Notes: generated by a model from the sequence alone, not told the origin. Positions 7,929 to 16,266 are shown, numbered from the stretch's first letter. The stretch: DNA of 64,000 nt from JAYVYM01 sp046593925 (GCA_046593925.1 JBKJQN010000097.1:76161-140160); one strand, 5' to 3'. Numbers and translations are program-made.

Positions 7929-8461
7929 TACTCCGCCGCGGGGGCGTCGCTGGCCGGGGCGTCGGCAACGGCCGGGGCGTCGGCAACGGCTGGGGCCTCG
8001 GCGTGCGGCGCAGCAGCAGGCGCAGTAGCAGCCGGCGCCTCGGCGGCGACCTCGGCCGGCTGCGGGTCGGTCTTCGTGGGCTTCTTCCTGGGCGTGGTGG
8101 CGGCACCTGCCGCGGCGCCCTCGATGCCCTCGCGGGCAGCGGCCTGGAAGGCCAGCTTCTTGTCGGCCTTCGGCTCGGCGACGAGCATCGGCGCGGGGGC
8201 GGCCTCGCCCTTGAACTTCTGCCAGTCGCCGGTGACCTTCAAGATGCGCTCCACCGGGTCGGTGGCCTGTGCCCCAACACCGAGCCAGTACGCGGCGCGG
8301 TCGCCGTCAACCTCGATGAAAGAGGGGTGCTCCTTGGGGTGGTACTTGCCGATCGTCTCGATGACGCGGCCATCGCGCTTGGTCCGCGCATCGGCAACGA
8401 CGATGCGGTAGTACGGCGCGCGCATCTTGCCGAGACGCATGAGCTTGATCTTGGTTGCCAC
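7928..8461 (-). CDS. rpsP: Small-subunit ribosomal protein S16 with an Ala-rich tail
   Basis: 177 residues from the GTG at 8461. The N-terminal ~85 residues are S16 (KIKLMRLGKMRAPYYRIVV, GRVIETIGKYHP). The rest is an actinobacterial extension ending in Ala/Pro/Glu/Asp repeats (AVADAPA units). The in-frame region upstream of 8461 is not S16-like. S16 binds 16S rRNA early in 30S assembly. The gene heads the rpsP-khpA-rimM-trmD cluster. Confidence 0.96.
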   Translation of the reverse strand: MATKIKLMRLGKMRAPYYRIVVADARTKRDGRVIETIGKYHPKEHPSFIEVDGDRAAYWLGVGAQATDPVERILKVTGDWQKFKGEAAPAPMLVAEPKADKKLAFQAAAREGIEGAAAGAATTPRKKPTKTDPQPAEVAAEAPAATAPAAAPHAEAPAVADAPAVADAPASDAPAAE

Positions 8462-8637
8462 GGGGCCTACTGCTCCAGTCGTACGGAAGGGGTGCGCGAC
8501 CGCACAGCGCGTGGGGACACGCGGCGGCCGGGCCTTGCGGACACGCCGGGGGCGGGAGAGGGCCGACCCCGGTGTCGGTTCGCCGACAAGTGTGCCAGAC
8601 GTCGGCACCACCCCAGACCGCCGCGGCGGCCGTCCGC

Positions 8638-10164
8638 CTAGCGGGGACGCCGCAGCCCGAGGGGGTCCGGGCCCTGCTCGCCCCGGCGCAGTCCGAGCGG
8701 GTCCGGCCCCGCAGGGAGCTGCGGCAGGCGAGGCGGTACCGGGGGCTGCGGCGCGGACGTCGATCGCGGCCCGCCACCAGCGCGACCGGGACCCTTCTTC
8801 GCCTTGCTCTTCTTGCCCCCGCCGCCGGCACGCTTGGCCACCCGGCCCATCCCCGGGACCCCCATCCCAGCCATCTGCTTCATCATCTTCTGCGCGTCGT
8901 AGAAGCGGTCGACGAGGTTGTTGACCTCGGGCACCGTCACCCCCGAGCCCCTGGCGATGCGCAGCCGACGCGAGCCATTGAGGATCTTGGGCGTACGACG
9001 TTCCTGCGGCGTCATCGACTGGATTATCGCCGCGATCCGGTCGATGTCACGGTCGTCGACCTGGGCCAGGGCGTCCTTCATCTGGCCCATGCCGGGCAGC
9101 ATCCCCAGCAGCCCGGCGATCGGCCCCATCTTGCGGACCTGGAGCATCTGCTCCAGGAAGTCCTCGAGGTCGAAGTCCTCACCGGACTGCATCTTGCCGG
9201 CCATCTTCTCGGCCGACGCCTGGTCGAAGTGCTTCTCGGCGGTCTCGATCAGCGACAGCACGTCGCCCATCCCGAGGATGCGCGAGGCCATCCGCTCGGG
9301 GTGGAAGACGTCGAAGTCGGCGAGCTTCTCGCCGGTGCTGGCGAACAGGACCGGCTGGCCGGTCAGGTGTCGTACCGACAGGGCCGCACCGCCACGGGCG
9401 TCCCCGTCGAGCTTGGTGAGCACGACGCCGGTGAAGCCGACGCCCTCCTGGAAGGCCTGCGCGGTGACGACAGCATCCTGGCCGATCATCGCGTCGACGA
9501 CGAAAAGCACCTCGTCGGGCTGCACGGCGTCGCGGATGTCGGCTGCCTGCGCCATCAGGTCCGCGTCGATGCCAAGCCGCCCGGCCGTGTCGACGACCAC
9601 GACGTCGTAGTTCATCCGACGGGCGTGGGCCACCCCCTCGCGGGCGGCCACGACCGGGTCGCCAACCCCGCTGCCGGCGTACGGCGCGAAGACGTCGACA
9701 CCTGCCTGCCCCCCCACGACCTGCAGCTGCTGGACGGCGTTGGGCCGCTGCAGGTCGCAGGCCACCAGCAGCGGGGCGTGGCCCTGCGCCTTCAGATGAC
9801 GGGCCAGCTTGCCGGCGAGGGTGGTCTTGCCGGCACCCTGCAGACCCGCGAGCATGATCACGGTAGGGGCCGTCTTGGCGTACCGGATCAGCCGGGTCTC
9901 GCCGCCCAGGATGCCGACGAGCTCCTCGTTGACGATCTTGACGACCTGTTGGGCGGGGTTCAGCGCCTGGCTGACCTCGGCCCCGCGCGCCCGCTCCTTG
10001 ACGCTGGCGATGAACATCTTGACGACCGGCAGTGCGACGTCGGCCTCGAGCAGCGCGATCCGGATCTCGCGCGCGGTGGCGTCGATATCGGCCTCGGACA
10101 GTCGGCCCTTGCCCCGCAGTGCGGTGAAGACCTTGTCGAGCCGATCGGAAAGGGTGTCGAACAC
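8638..10164 (-). CDS. ffh: Signal recognition particle GTPase
   Basis: 508 residues. The N and G domains carry the GTP-binding loop GLQGAGKTT, DTAGRLG and TKLDGDARGG. The Met-rich M domain (from ~residue 330) includes GLLGMLPGMGQM and the SRP-RNA-binding IARGSG stretch. A Lys/Gly/Pro tail ends with two copies of GPDPLGLRR. Ffh with 4.5S RNA targets nascent membrane proteins to FtsY, which is also in this window. The SRP RNA gene is not visible nearby. Confidence 0.97.
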   Translation of the reverse strand: MFDTLSDRLDKVFTALRGKGRLSEADIDATAREIRIALLEADVALPVVKMFIASVKERARGAEVSQALNPAQQVVKIVNEELVGILGGETRLIRYAKTAPTVIMLAGLQGAGKTTLAGKLARHLKAQGHAPLLVACDLQRPNAVQQLQVVGGQAGVDVFAPYAGSGVGDPVVAAREGVAHARRMNYDVVVVDTAGRLGIDADLMAQAADIRDAVQPDEVLFVVDAMIGQDAVVTAQAFQEGVGFTGVVLTKLDGDARGGAALSVRHLTGQPVLFASTGEKLADFDVFHPERMASRILGMGDVLSLIETAEKHFDQASAEKMAGKMQSGEDFDLEDFLEQMLQVRKMGPIAGLLGMLPGMGQMKDALAQVDDRDIDRIAAIIQSMTPQERRTPKILNGSRRLRIARGSGVTVPEVNNLVDRFYDAQKMMKQMAGMGVPGMGRVAKRAGGGGKKSKAKKGPGRAGGGPRSTSAPQPPVPPRLPQLPAGPDPLGLRRGEQGPDPLGLRRPR

Positions 10165-10498
10165 CGCCCCAGCCTAATGGGCGCCGCCGACCGGGGAAGC
10201 CATGCTGCCGACCGGTTCGCTACCGGGCGCGCGCACCTCACGATCCAGGATGGCCGAGCATCGGCGACGGTGCTGGCTCCAGCTGCCGTCGAGCGCGCTG
10301 CTCTGCGACGAGAGGCCTGCACGGCAACGGAGGTCGGTCACCTGCGCGAAAGGACACTTGCACTCCAGGACATCATCCTGGCCCTGCACGCTCAGCCGTG
10401 GCGATGATGTTGCCAGGTGCAAGGCGTTTGTGCCGGCGCCGCGAGTCGCCGCTCGACAGGACCGGCGAGGCAGCCGTCCCGGCTGCAGGATCACGGGC
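10165..10498. other. Intergenic region between divergent ffh and a membrane-anchored protein gene
   Basis: 334 bp with no convincing gene. It must hold the ffh promoter and that of the rightward gene. Two small inverted repeats are visible: CCAGGA/TCCTGG at 10365-10381 with a 5-base loop, and CTTGCAC/GTGCAAG at 10357-10363 and 10417-10423. I cannot assign a regulator. Confidence 0.5.
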
Positions 10499-10969
10499 GT
10501 GCCCCGCCGCCTGCTCCCCGTGCTGGTCGTTGTCCTGGCCCTGGTGACCATCCCGCCGCTGCTCGTGCAGACCGCCAGCCTGCGCGCCGGCAGCACCGTG
10601 CTGCTGCCCGGCTCGGCGGTCGCCGACGGCTATCTGGTGCCCGGCATCCCGACCGAGCTGTCGTACGCGGTCGACGTACGCAACAGCGGCGCCGCCCCCC
10701 TGACCGTGGTGGGCCTCGCCGGGACGCAGGAGGGGCCCTACAGCGCCAGGCCCGGGCGCGGCGGCCCCGGCGGCGGGCTGCCGGAGGAGGCCGGTTTCGC
10801 GCCGTTCCAGCTGTGGCCCGGCCAGGCCCGGCTGGTCGTGGTGCACCTGACGCTGACCGGCCCACCCGCTCCGGTGAGCGTCGCCGGAGTCAGCCTCGCC
10901 GCGCGGGTGCTCGGCGTCGACCGGTCGATCGAGGTCGACCTGCCGGCCCGGCTGCGCACCGGGGGGTGA
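10499..10969 (+). CDS. Membrane-anchored or secreted hypothetical protein
   Basis: 156 residues from a GTG preceded by GCAGGA. The N-terminus is PRRLL followed by a ~18-residue hydrophobic segment (an uncleaved anchor or signal peptide). The rest is a predicted extracytoplasmic beta-rich region with little charge. The frame is open ~100 codons further upstream, but that part is Arg/Ser/Cys-rich and unlike protein. It is convergent with glnD. No family recognised. Confidence 0.65.
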   Translation: MPRRLLPVLVVVLALVTIPPLLVQTASLRAGSTVLLPGSAVADGYLVPGIPTELSYAVDVRNSGAAPLTVVGLAGTQEGPYSARPGRGGPGGGLPEEAGFAPFQLWPGQARLVVVHLTLTGPPAPVSVAGVSLAARVLGVDRSIEVDLPARLRTGG

Positions 10970-11008
10970 ACGGGCCCGGTGAAGCCAGGACGGCCAGCCG
11001 GCCGGCGC

Positions 11009-13357
11009 TCAGCCCGCGAGGGCTGCCAGCACCCGCTGCCCGACCAGCTCGCGTAGAGCCGGATCGGTGAGCTTGCAGCCGTCTGGCCCGACCACGTAGA
11101 AGGCGTCGACCACGTCAGCGCCCAGGCTCGAGATATGCGCTGTGCGTACGTCGAGCCCGCACCCGCCGAGCGCGGAGGCGATCCGGTGCAGCACGCCCAG
11201 GCCGTCCGCGGCCCGCACCTCGACCACCGTCGCGGTGTCCGAAGCGTCGTCGAGAAGCCGCACGGTGGCGGGCGCCGGCGGGGGCCGGTCCCTGGCGTAT
11301 GCCTGCTCGCGGGAGCGCAGCACCTCCGGGACGGCCAGCTCACCGTCGAGGGCCCGTCGCAGCTCGTCGCGCACCACCCGCCAGTCGGGCAGCGTGCCGA
11401 ACCGGGGCGCGACCCGGAGCACCACGACGCCGGTGCTGCCTCGGGCGAAGGCAGACGCCGAACGCACGTCGAGGCGGTGCAGCGCCAGCACGCCGGTGGC
11501 CAGCGCGAGCAGGCCGGGCCGGTCCCGGGCGACCACGGTGACCTCGTCCGCCCGGGCATCGAGGGCGAGGTCGCCCTGCGTTCCAACCTGCCCGTCTGGG
11601 GCGACGAGTGCCTCCTGCCAGGGGGCGAGCGGGGCCGGGGGTGCTGCCGGCGCACCGGCCAGCAACTCGCCGGTGCGCCGTACCAGCTCGCTGACCAGAC
11701 CGGCCTTCCAGCTGCTCCACGCGGCCGGTCCGGTGGCGGCGGCATCGGCCTCGGTCAGCGCGTGCAGCAGCTCGAGCACCTCGCGGCTGCCGACGGCGTG
11801 GGCCACCGCGGCCGCGGTCGCGGGGTCGGCGAGGTCGCGTCGGGTCGCGACGTCGGGTAGCAACAGGTGGTGGCGGACCATCGCGACGAGAACGGCCGCA
11901 TCGGCGGCGGACAGCCCGAGCCGCGGGCCGATACCGGCCACCAGCTCCACTCCGACATCGGTGTGGTCGCCGGGCAGTCCCTTGCCGATGTCGTGCAGCA
12001 GGGCGCCGAGCAGCAGCAGGTCGGGCCGGGCGACCCGCCGGGTGAGCGCCGCCGCGGCCGCCGCCGCCTCGACCAGGTGCCGGTCGACGGTGAAGCGGTG
12101 CACGGCGTTGCGCTGCGGGCGGCTGCGGACGTGCTCCCACTCCGGCAGCAGCGCGACGAGCAGCCCGGCCTGGTCGAGCGCCTCGAACACGGGCACGGCC
12201 GGCGGCCCGGTCGCCAGCAGCGCGACGAGCGCGTCGAGCGCCGGGCCCGGCCAGGGCGACGGCATCGCCGGGCAGGTCGTGAGCACCTCCAGCGTGGCCG
12301 GCGCGATCGGCAGCCCGGCACGGGCCGCGGCGGCCGCAACGCGCAGCGGCAGGGCAGGGTCGGCGTGCGGTCGGGCGCCCTTGGCGAGCACGACCTCGCC
12401 GTCCTGCTCTACGACGTCGTCGGCGAGCGGCCGGCGCGCGGCGGCCTGGCGGCGACCCAGCAGCCGGCGCCGCGAGCGGGCCGGCCGGGCCCGCCGCCAG
12501 GTGCTGTCGGAGGCGTACGCGATCGTGCGCGCCGCACCCGACACGGCGGCCATCAGCGCGTCCGCCCCGTCGAGGCCGAGCGCGCCGGCGACGGCGTCCT
12601 GCTCCTGCAGCAGCAACCGGTCCGCCGCCCGCCGGCCGGCCCGCGAGGTCAGCCGGTGCAGCTCACCGCGGACGTCCAGGAGCAGGCCGTGCGCCGCAAG
12701 CACCGCAGCGGACGGGACATCGGCGACCTGCGCTACCGCGAGGGCCTGCAGGGCGTGCACGTCGCGCAGCCCGCCGCGGGCCTGCTTGAGGTCGGGTTCG
12801 AGCAGGAAGGCCACCTCCCCCCACGTACGGGCCCGCTCGAGCCCGGCGTCGTGCAGCTCGGGCAGCCGGGAGCCGGCTCCGCGACGCCAGGCGGACCGGG
12901 TCGCCGCGACCAGCTCGGCGGTGAGCGCCGCGTCGCCCGCGATGTGCCGGGCGTCGACGAGGCCGAGCGCCGCCTTCAGGTCGCTGCTGGCGACGGCCAC
13001 CGCCTCCGGGACGGTGCGGACCGCGTGGTCCAGGCCGACGCCGCTGTCCCACAGCGGGTACCACAGCGCGTCCGCAACTGCGGCGACGTCGGCGCGACCC
13101 GCGTGGACCAGCAGAAGGTCGAGGTCACTGCCGGCGGCCACCTCGCGCCGGCCGAGCCCGCCGACGGCCACCAGGGCGATCCCGGGGCCGGGCTCGCCAA
13201 GCAGCCCCGCGAGCTCGGTGTCGTACGCCTGCACGAACGCCGCGCGCAGGGCCGCCCCCACCAGGTCGGGACACGCGAGCAGCTCGGCCCGCCGCTCGCG
13301 CAGACTGCTCGCGCGCCGGTCCGCCACGCCGCCGACCGTCCGGCACGACTGTTCCAC
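11009..13357 (-). CDS. glnD: [Protein-PII] uridylyltransferase/uridylyl-removing enzyme family (GlnD)
   Basis: 782 residues from the GTG at 13357, which has GGAGA upstream. Domains in order: nucleotidyltransferase (GGLGRRE...GSDLDLL), the GlnD linker, an HD phosphohydrolase (LLHDIGKG), and two C-terminal ACT domains (VTVVARDRPGLLAL; VEVRAADGLGVLHRI). In actinobacteria GlnD modifies Tyr51 of the P-II protein, by adenylylation in the cases studied. A longer frame from 13432 overlaps the P-II stop as GTGA, but its first ~25 codons cross a 30-bp palindrome and a GlnR-like box, so I prefer the later start. Confidence 0.93.
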   Translation of the reverse strand: MEQSCRTVGGVADRRASSLRERRAELLACPDLVGAALRAAFVQAYDTELAGLLGEPGPGIALVAVGGLGRREVAAGSDLDLLLVHAGRADVAAVADALWYPLWDSGVGLDHAVRTVPEAVAVASSDLKAALGLVDARHIAGDAALTAELVAATRSAWRRGAGSRLPELHDAGLERARTWGEVAFLLEPDLKQARGGLRDVHALQALAVAQVADVPSAAVLAAHGLLLDVRGELHRLTSRAGRRAADRLLLQEQDAVAGALGLDGADALMAAVSGAARTIAYASDSTWRRARPARSRRRLLGRRQAAARRPLADDVVEQDGEVVLAKGARPHADPALPLRVAAAAARAGLPIAPATLEVLTTCPAMPSPWPGPALDALVALLATGPPAVPVFEALDQAGLLVALLPEWEHVRSRPQRNAVHRFTVDRHLVEAAAAAAALTRRVARPDLLLLGALLHDIGKGLPGDHTDVGVELVAGIGPRLGLSAADAAVLVAMVRHHLLLPDVATRRDLADPATAAAVAHAVGSREVLELLHALTEADAAATGPAAWSSWKAGLVSELVRRTGELLAGAPAAPPAPLAPWQEALVAPDGQVGTQGDLALDARADEVTVVARDRPGLLALATGVLALHRLDVRSASAFARGSTGVVVLRVAPRFGTLPDWRVVRDELRRALDGELAVPEVLRSREQAYARDRPPPAPATVRLLDDASDTATVVEVRAADGLGVLHRIASALGGCGLDVRTAHISSLGADVVDAFYVVGPDGCKLTDPALRELVGQRVLAALAG

Positions 13358-13372
13358 GACCGTCTCCGCAGT

Positions 13373-13388
13373 GTTTCGCAGACGTGAA
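13373..13388 (-). promoter_or_regulatory. GlnR-like half-box at the glnD start
   Basis: On the minus strand this reads TTCAC-n6-GAAAC, one base from the actinobacterial GlnR consensus gTnAC-n6-GAAAC. With its flanks (GTTCAC-n6-GAAACAC) it matches the third box upstream of amtB. It lies 15 bases upstream of the preferred glnD GTG. It suggests separate nitrogen control of glnD. Confidence 0.45.
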
Positions 13389-13418
13389 CGGCGGGTCGGG
13401 CAGCTGCCCGACCCGCCG
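13389..13418 (-). terminator. 30-bp perfect palindrome between the second P-II gene and glnD
   Basis: The sequence is a perfect inverted repeat with its centre between 13403 and 13404 (half-site CGGCGGGTCGGGCAG). RNA from it can form a very GC-rich hairpin with little loop. No T-run follows on the minus strand, so it is not a classical intrinsic terminator. It may attenuate read-through, protect the 3' end of the amtB-glnK transcript or bind a dimeric protein. Confidence 0.55.
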
Positions 13419-13428
13419 ACCTGACCGC

Positions 13429-13767
13429 TCACAGCGCCTCGGCGCCGCGCTCCCCCGTCCGGACCCGGACGACCTCGTCGACCGGCGTGGTCCAGACCTT
13501 GCCGTCACCGATCGAGCCGGTGCTCGCGGCCTGCACGACCACGTCGACCACCCGCCCGGCGTCGGCGTCGTCCACGAGCACCTCGATGCGCACCTTCGGC
13601 ACGAACGCCACGGTGTACTCCGCGCCCCGGTACACCTCGGTGTGGCCGCGTTGGCGACCGAAGCCCTGCACCTCGCTGACGGTCATCCCCTGCACGCCGG
13701 CCACCTCCAGTGCGGTCTTGACGTCGTCGAGCTTGAACGGCTTGACGATGGCCGTGACGAGCCTCAC
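13429..13767 (-). CDS. glnK: P-II family nitrogen regulatory protein, second copy
   Basis: 112 residues, starting RLVTAIVKPFKLDDVK. The T-loop RGHTEVYRGAEY carries the modifiable Tyr51, and the C-terminal GDGKVW...VRTGERG is intact. The GTG start overlaps the stop of the first copy (GTGA). It is roughly 80% identical to that copy by eye, differing mainly after the T-loop. P-II trimers bind ATP/ADP and 2-oxoglutarate and gate AmtB. A second tandem copy is unusual for an actinomycete. Confidence 0.95.
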   Translation of the reverse strand: MRLVTAIVKPFKLDDVKTALEVAGVQGMTVSEVQGFGRQRGHTEVYRGAEYTVAFVPKVRIEVLVDDADAGRVVDVVVQAASTGSIGDGKVWTTPVDEVVRVRTGERGAEAL

Positions 13768-14102
13768 AGGGCCTCGACGCCTCTCTCGCCGGTCCGTACC
13801 CGTACGACGTCGTCGACCGGCGTCGACCACACCTTGCCGTCGCCGATGCTGCCGGTCTGCGCCGACTTGGCGATGACCTCCAGCACGTCGGTGGCGTCGG
13901 CGTCGTCGACGAGCACCTCGACGCGCACCTTCGGGACGTAGGAGATGGCGTACTCGGCGCCGCGGTAGACCTCGGTGTGCCCGCGCTGGCGGCCGAAGCC
14001 CTGGACCTCGCTGACGGTCATCCCCTGGACCCCGAAGACCTCCAGGGCGGTCTTGACGTCGTCGAGCTTGAAGGGCTTGACGATGCCCGTGACGAGCCTC
14101 AC
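13764..14102 (-). CDS. glnK: P-II family nitrogen regulatory protein, amtB-proximal copy
   Basis: 112 residues, starting RLVTGIVKPFKLDDVK. Tyr51 sits in the T-loop YRGAEY, and the ATP-binding segments GFGRQRG and TGSIGDGKVW are present. The GTG overlaps the amtB stop (GTGA), so translation is likely coupled to the transporter it regulates. A long frame continuing upstream into amtB is a shadow. Its immediate neighbour 13429-13767 is a close paralogue in the same direction. Confidence 0.96.
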   Translation of the reverse strand: MRLVTGIVKPFKLDDVKTALEVFGVQGMTVSEVQGFGRQRGHTEVYRGAEYAISYVPKVRVEVLVDDADATDVLEVIAKSAQTGSIGDGKVWSTPVDDVVRVRTGERGVEAL

Positions 14103-15517
14103 GAGGACACCCGGGCGCTGCTGGCCAGGTCCGGCCGTGACGGCACGCCGCCGCCGCCCGAGCCGCTGCCGGCCAGCGCGCTGCCGAACTCGTACGCGGT
14201 CTCGGCGTGGACGGTCTGGTCGACGCCCGTGACCTCCTCCTCCTCGGTGACCCGCAGGCCGATCGTGACCTTCAGGACGTACGCGATGATCAGGGTGAGC
14301 ACGAAGGAGTACGTGAGCACCGAGCCTGCGGCGATGGCCTGCTTGCCGAGCAGCGACAGGCCGCCGCCGTACAGCAGCCCCCGCAGGTCCACGTTGCCGG
14401 TGGAGGCGTCGCTGGCGACCAGGCCGATCATCAGCGTGCCGGCCAGCCCGCCGACGAGGTGCACGCCGACGACGTCGAGCGCGTCGTCGTAGCCCCCGCG
14501 CTGCTTGAAGGTCACCGCCAGGCAGCACAGGCCGCCGGCGACCAGGCCGACGGCGATGGCGCCGATCGGGGTGACCGCGCCGCACGCCGGGGTGATGGCG
14601 ACCAGGCCGGCGACGGCGCCGGAGGCGGCGCCCAGCGTCGTGGCGTGACCGTCGCGGAGCCGCTCGGTGCCGATCCAGGCGATCAGCCCGGCGGCCGTGG
14701 CGACCTGGGTGTTGACGAAGGCGAGGCCGGCGGTGCCGTTGGCGAGCAGCGCGGAGCCGGCGTTGAAGCCGAACCAGCCAAACCACAGGATGCCGGTCCC
14801 GATCATCACCAGGGGCAGGTTGTGCGGCCGCATCGGGTCGCGGCCGAAGCCCTTGCGCTTGCCGAGCACGATCACCAGGGCCAGCGCGGCGGCGCCGGCG
14901 TTGATGTGCACCGCCGTGCCTCCGGCGAAGTCAAGGGCGCCGAGTTTGCTGACGATCCAGCCGCCGGTGCCCGCGGTGTAGGACGCCGCTGCGCCGGCGC
15001 CACCGGTCTGACCGTCCTGCAGCGGGGTGCCGAAGGCGAAGACCCAGTGCGCCACCGGGAAGTACACGATGGAGATCCACAGGATGGAGAAGGCGATCCA
15101 GGCACCGAACTTCATCCGGTCCGCGATCGCGCCGCTGATCAACGCCAGTGTGATGATGGCGAACATCATCTGAAAGGCGACGAAGACGTAGTCGTACAGG
15201 CCGTTGGTCAGGCTGGCCGTCGTGGTGGCCTTCAGGCCCAGGTTGTCCAGGTTGCCGATCAGGCCGCTCTTGGCGTCGACCCCGAAGGCGAGGGTGTAGC
15301 CGTACAGCACCCAGATGATGCTGACGATGCCGATGGCGCTGAAGCTCATCATCAACATGTTCAGGACGCTCTTGCTGCGGGTCATACCGCCGTAGAAGAA
15401 GGCCAGCCCAGGTGTCATGAACAACACCAGGGCGGCACTGGCCAGGACCCACGCGGTGGTGCCGGACGCACCGGCCGCATCGATAGCCTTCTGGACGTTC
15501 GGATCGATCGGTGGCAT
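14099..15517 (-). CDS. amtB: Ammonium transporter
   Basis: 472 residues with about 11 hydrophobic segments. AFFYGGMTRSKSVLNM, GGWIVSKLGALDFAGGTAVHINAG and LWFGWFGFNAGSAL are Amt signatures that include pore histidines. The ATG has GAGGAG upstream. It is the first gene of amtB-glnK-glnK-glnD, whose products sense nitrogen state and gate ammonium uptake. Three GlnR-like boxes lie just upstream. Confidence 0.96.
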   Translation of the reverse strand: MPPIDPNVQKAIDAAGASGTTAWVLASAALVLFMTPGLAFFYGGMTRSKSVLNMLMMSFSAIGIVSIIWVLYGYTLAFGVDAKSGLIGNLDNLGLKATTTASLTNGLYDYVFVAFQMMFAIITLALISGAIADRMKFGAWIAFSILWISIVYFPVAHWVFAFGTPLQDGQTGGAGAAASYTAGTGGWIVSKLGALDFAGGTAVHINAGAAALALVIVLGKRKGFGRDPMRPHNLPLVMIGTGILWFGWFGFNAGSALLANGTAGLAFVNTQVATAAGLIAWIGTERLRDGHATTLGAASGAVAGLVAITPACGAVTPIGAIAVGLVAGGLCCLAVTFKQRGGYDDALDVVGVHLVGGLAGTLMIGLVASDASTGNVDLRGLLYGGGLSLLGKQAIAAGSVLTYSFVLTLIIAYVLKVTIGLRVTEEEEVTGVDQTVHAETAYEFGSALAGSGSGGGGVPSRPDLASSARVSS

Positions 15518-15562
15518 GCCGCTCCTCGGTTCGGGGACTCACGAGGAGCGTGTCGGCGAAGT

Positions 15563-15631
15563 GTTTCGCCCGCGGTGCAGTCCGTGTTTCGCGGGCGTGA
15601 CGGTCCGTGGGACGTGTTTCGACGCCGTGAA
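15563..15631 (-). promoter_or_regulatory. Cluster of three GlnR-like boxes upstream of amtB
   Basis: On the minus strand GAAACAC occurs three times (plus-strand GTGTTTC at 15561, 15584 and 15614). The middle box is exactly GTCAC-n6-GAAAC (15586-15601). The upstream box is TTCAC-n6-GAAAC (15616-15631). The amtB-proximal one is TGCAC-n7-GAAAC (15563-15579), 23 bases from the middle GAAAC, close to the 22-base period of paired GlnR sites. The region lies between amtB and a divergent methyltransferase gene. Confidence 0.7.
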
Positions 15632-15669
15632 CGGTCGCCGCATCCCCTACCGGGTGGAGACTGTCGGTC

Positions 15670-16242
15670 ATGACCCGGTGGCTGCAGGAGACGGGCGGTA
15701 CCCGCGGGCCCGACTATGACGAGGCCTTTCGGGCGCTCGCGGCGACCGGCGGCGATGTGCACGGCGAGGCGGCGTACGTCGACGCATTGCTCGGGCAGCC
15801 CGGGCGGGTCCTCGACGCCGGTTGCGGTACGGGCCGGGTGGCGGTCGAGCTGGTTCGGCGCGGCCACGACGTCATCGGGGTCGACAGCGACAGCTCGATG
15901 CTCGACGTCGCCCGAGGCCAGGCCGGGCCGCGCTGGGTCCAGGGCGACCTGGCGTCGCTGGACCTGGCGTCGCGCTTCGACCTCGTGGTCGCCGCGGGCA
16001 ACGTCCTGGTGTTCCTCGAGCCCGGCACCGAGCAGCAGGTCGTCGAACGGTTGGCGGCGCACCTGCGGCCCGGCGGGCTGCTGGTGAGCGGCTGGCGTAC
16101 CGATCGGCTGGAGGTCACCACGTACGACGGCTGGCTGCGCGATGCCGGGCTCCTCCCGGTCGTCCGGCACGCCACCTGGGACGGTGCGCCGTGGGTGCCC
16201 GGCAGCGAATGGTGCGTCGCGGTGGACCGCGCGGGCCCCTGA
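15670..16242 (+). CDS. Class I SAM-dependent methyltransferase
   Basis: 190 residues. Motif I is VLDAGCGTGRVAVEL and motif II is VIGVDSDSSML; an FDLVVAAGNVLVFL strand and an LRPGGLL post-motif follow. The fold is a small Rossmann methyltransferase using S-adenosylmethionine; the substrate is unknown. The ATG follows GTGGAGA. It is divergent from amtB and shares the region that holds the GlnR-like boxes, so nitrogen control is possible but not shown. Confidence 0.88.
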   Translation: MTRWLQETGGTRGPDYDEAFRALAATGGDVHGEAAYVDALLGQPGRVLDAGCGTGRVAVELVRRGHDVIGVDSDSSMLDVARGQAGPRWVQGDLASLDLASRFDLVVAAGNVLVFLEPGTEQQVVERLAAHLRPGGLLVSGWRTDRLEVTTYDGWLRDAGLLPVVRHATWDGAPWVPGSEWCVAVDRAGP

Positions 16243-16266
16243 CACCGGTGGACCGCGCAGGCCCCT
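16221..16266. repeat. Imperfect ~20-bp direct repeat at the end of the methyltransferase gene
   Basis: A GGTGGACCGCGC-G/A-GGCCCCT unit occurs at about 16221-16240 and again at about 16248-16266. The first copy encodes the last residues before the stop and the second lies just beyond. The rest of the 220-bp gap to ftsY holds a loose inverted repeat (CCCCTCCCCTTCG near 16260 against CGAAGGGGAGG near 16330), a possible weak terminator for the convergent genes. Confidence 0.5.

Noticed and set aside
8638..10498. SRP RNA gene (ffs) beside ffh
   Set aside because: I looked for a GGAAG/GCAG-type tetraloop hairpin between ffh and its neighbours and saw none that is convincing.
11142..13424. Long rightward frames opposite glnD
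   Set aside because: Composition shadows; the leftward frame carries the complete GlnD domain order.
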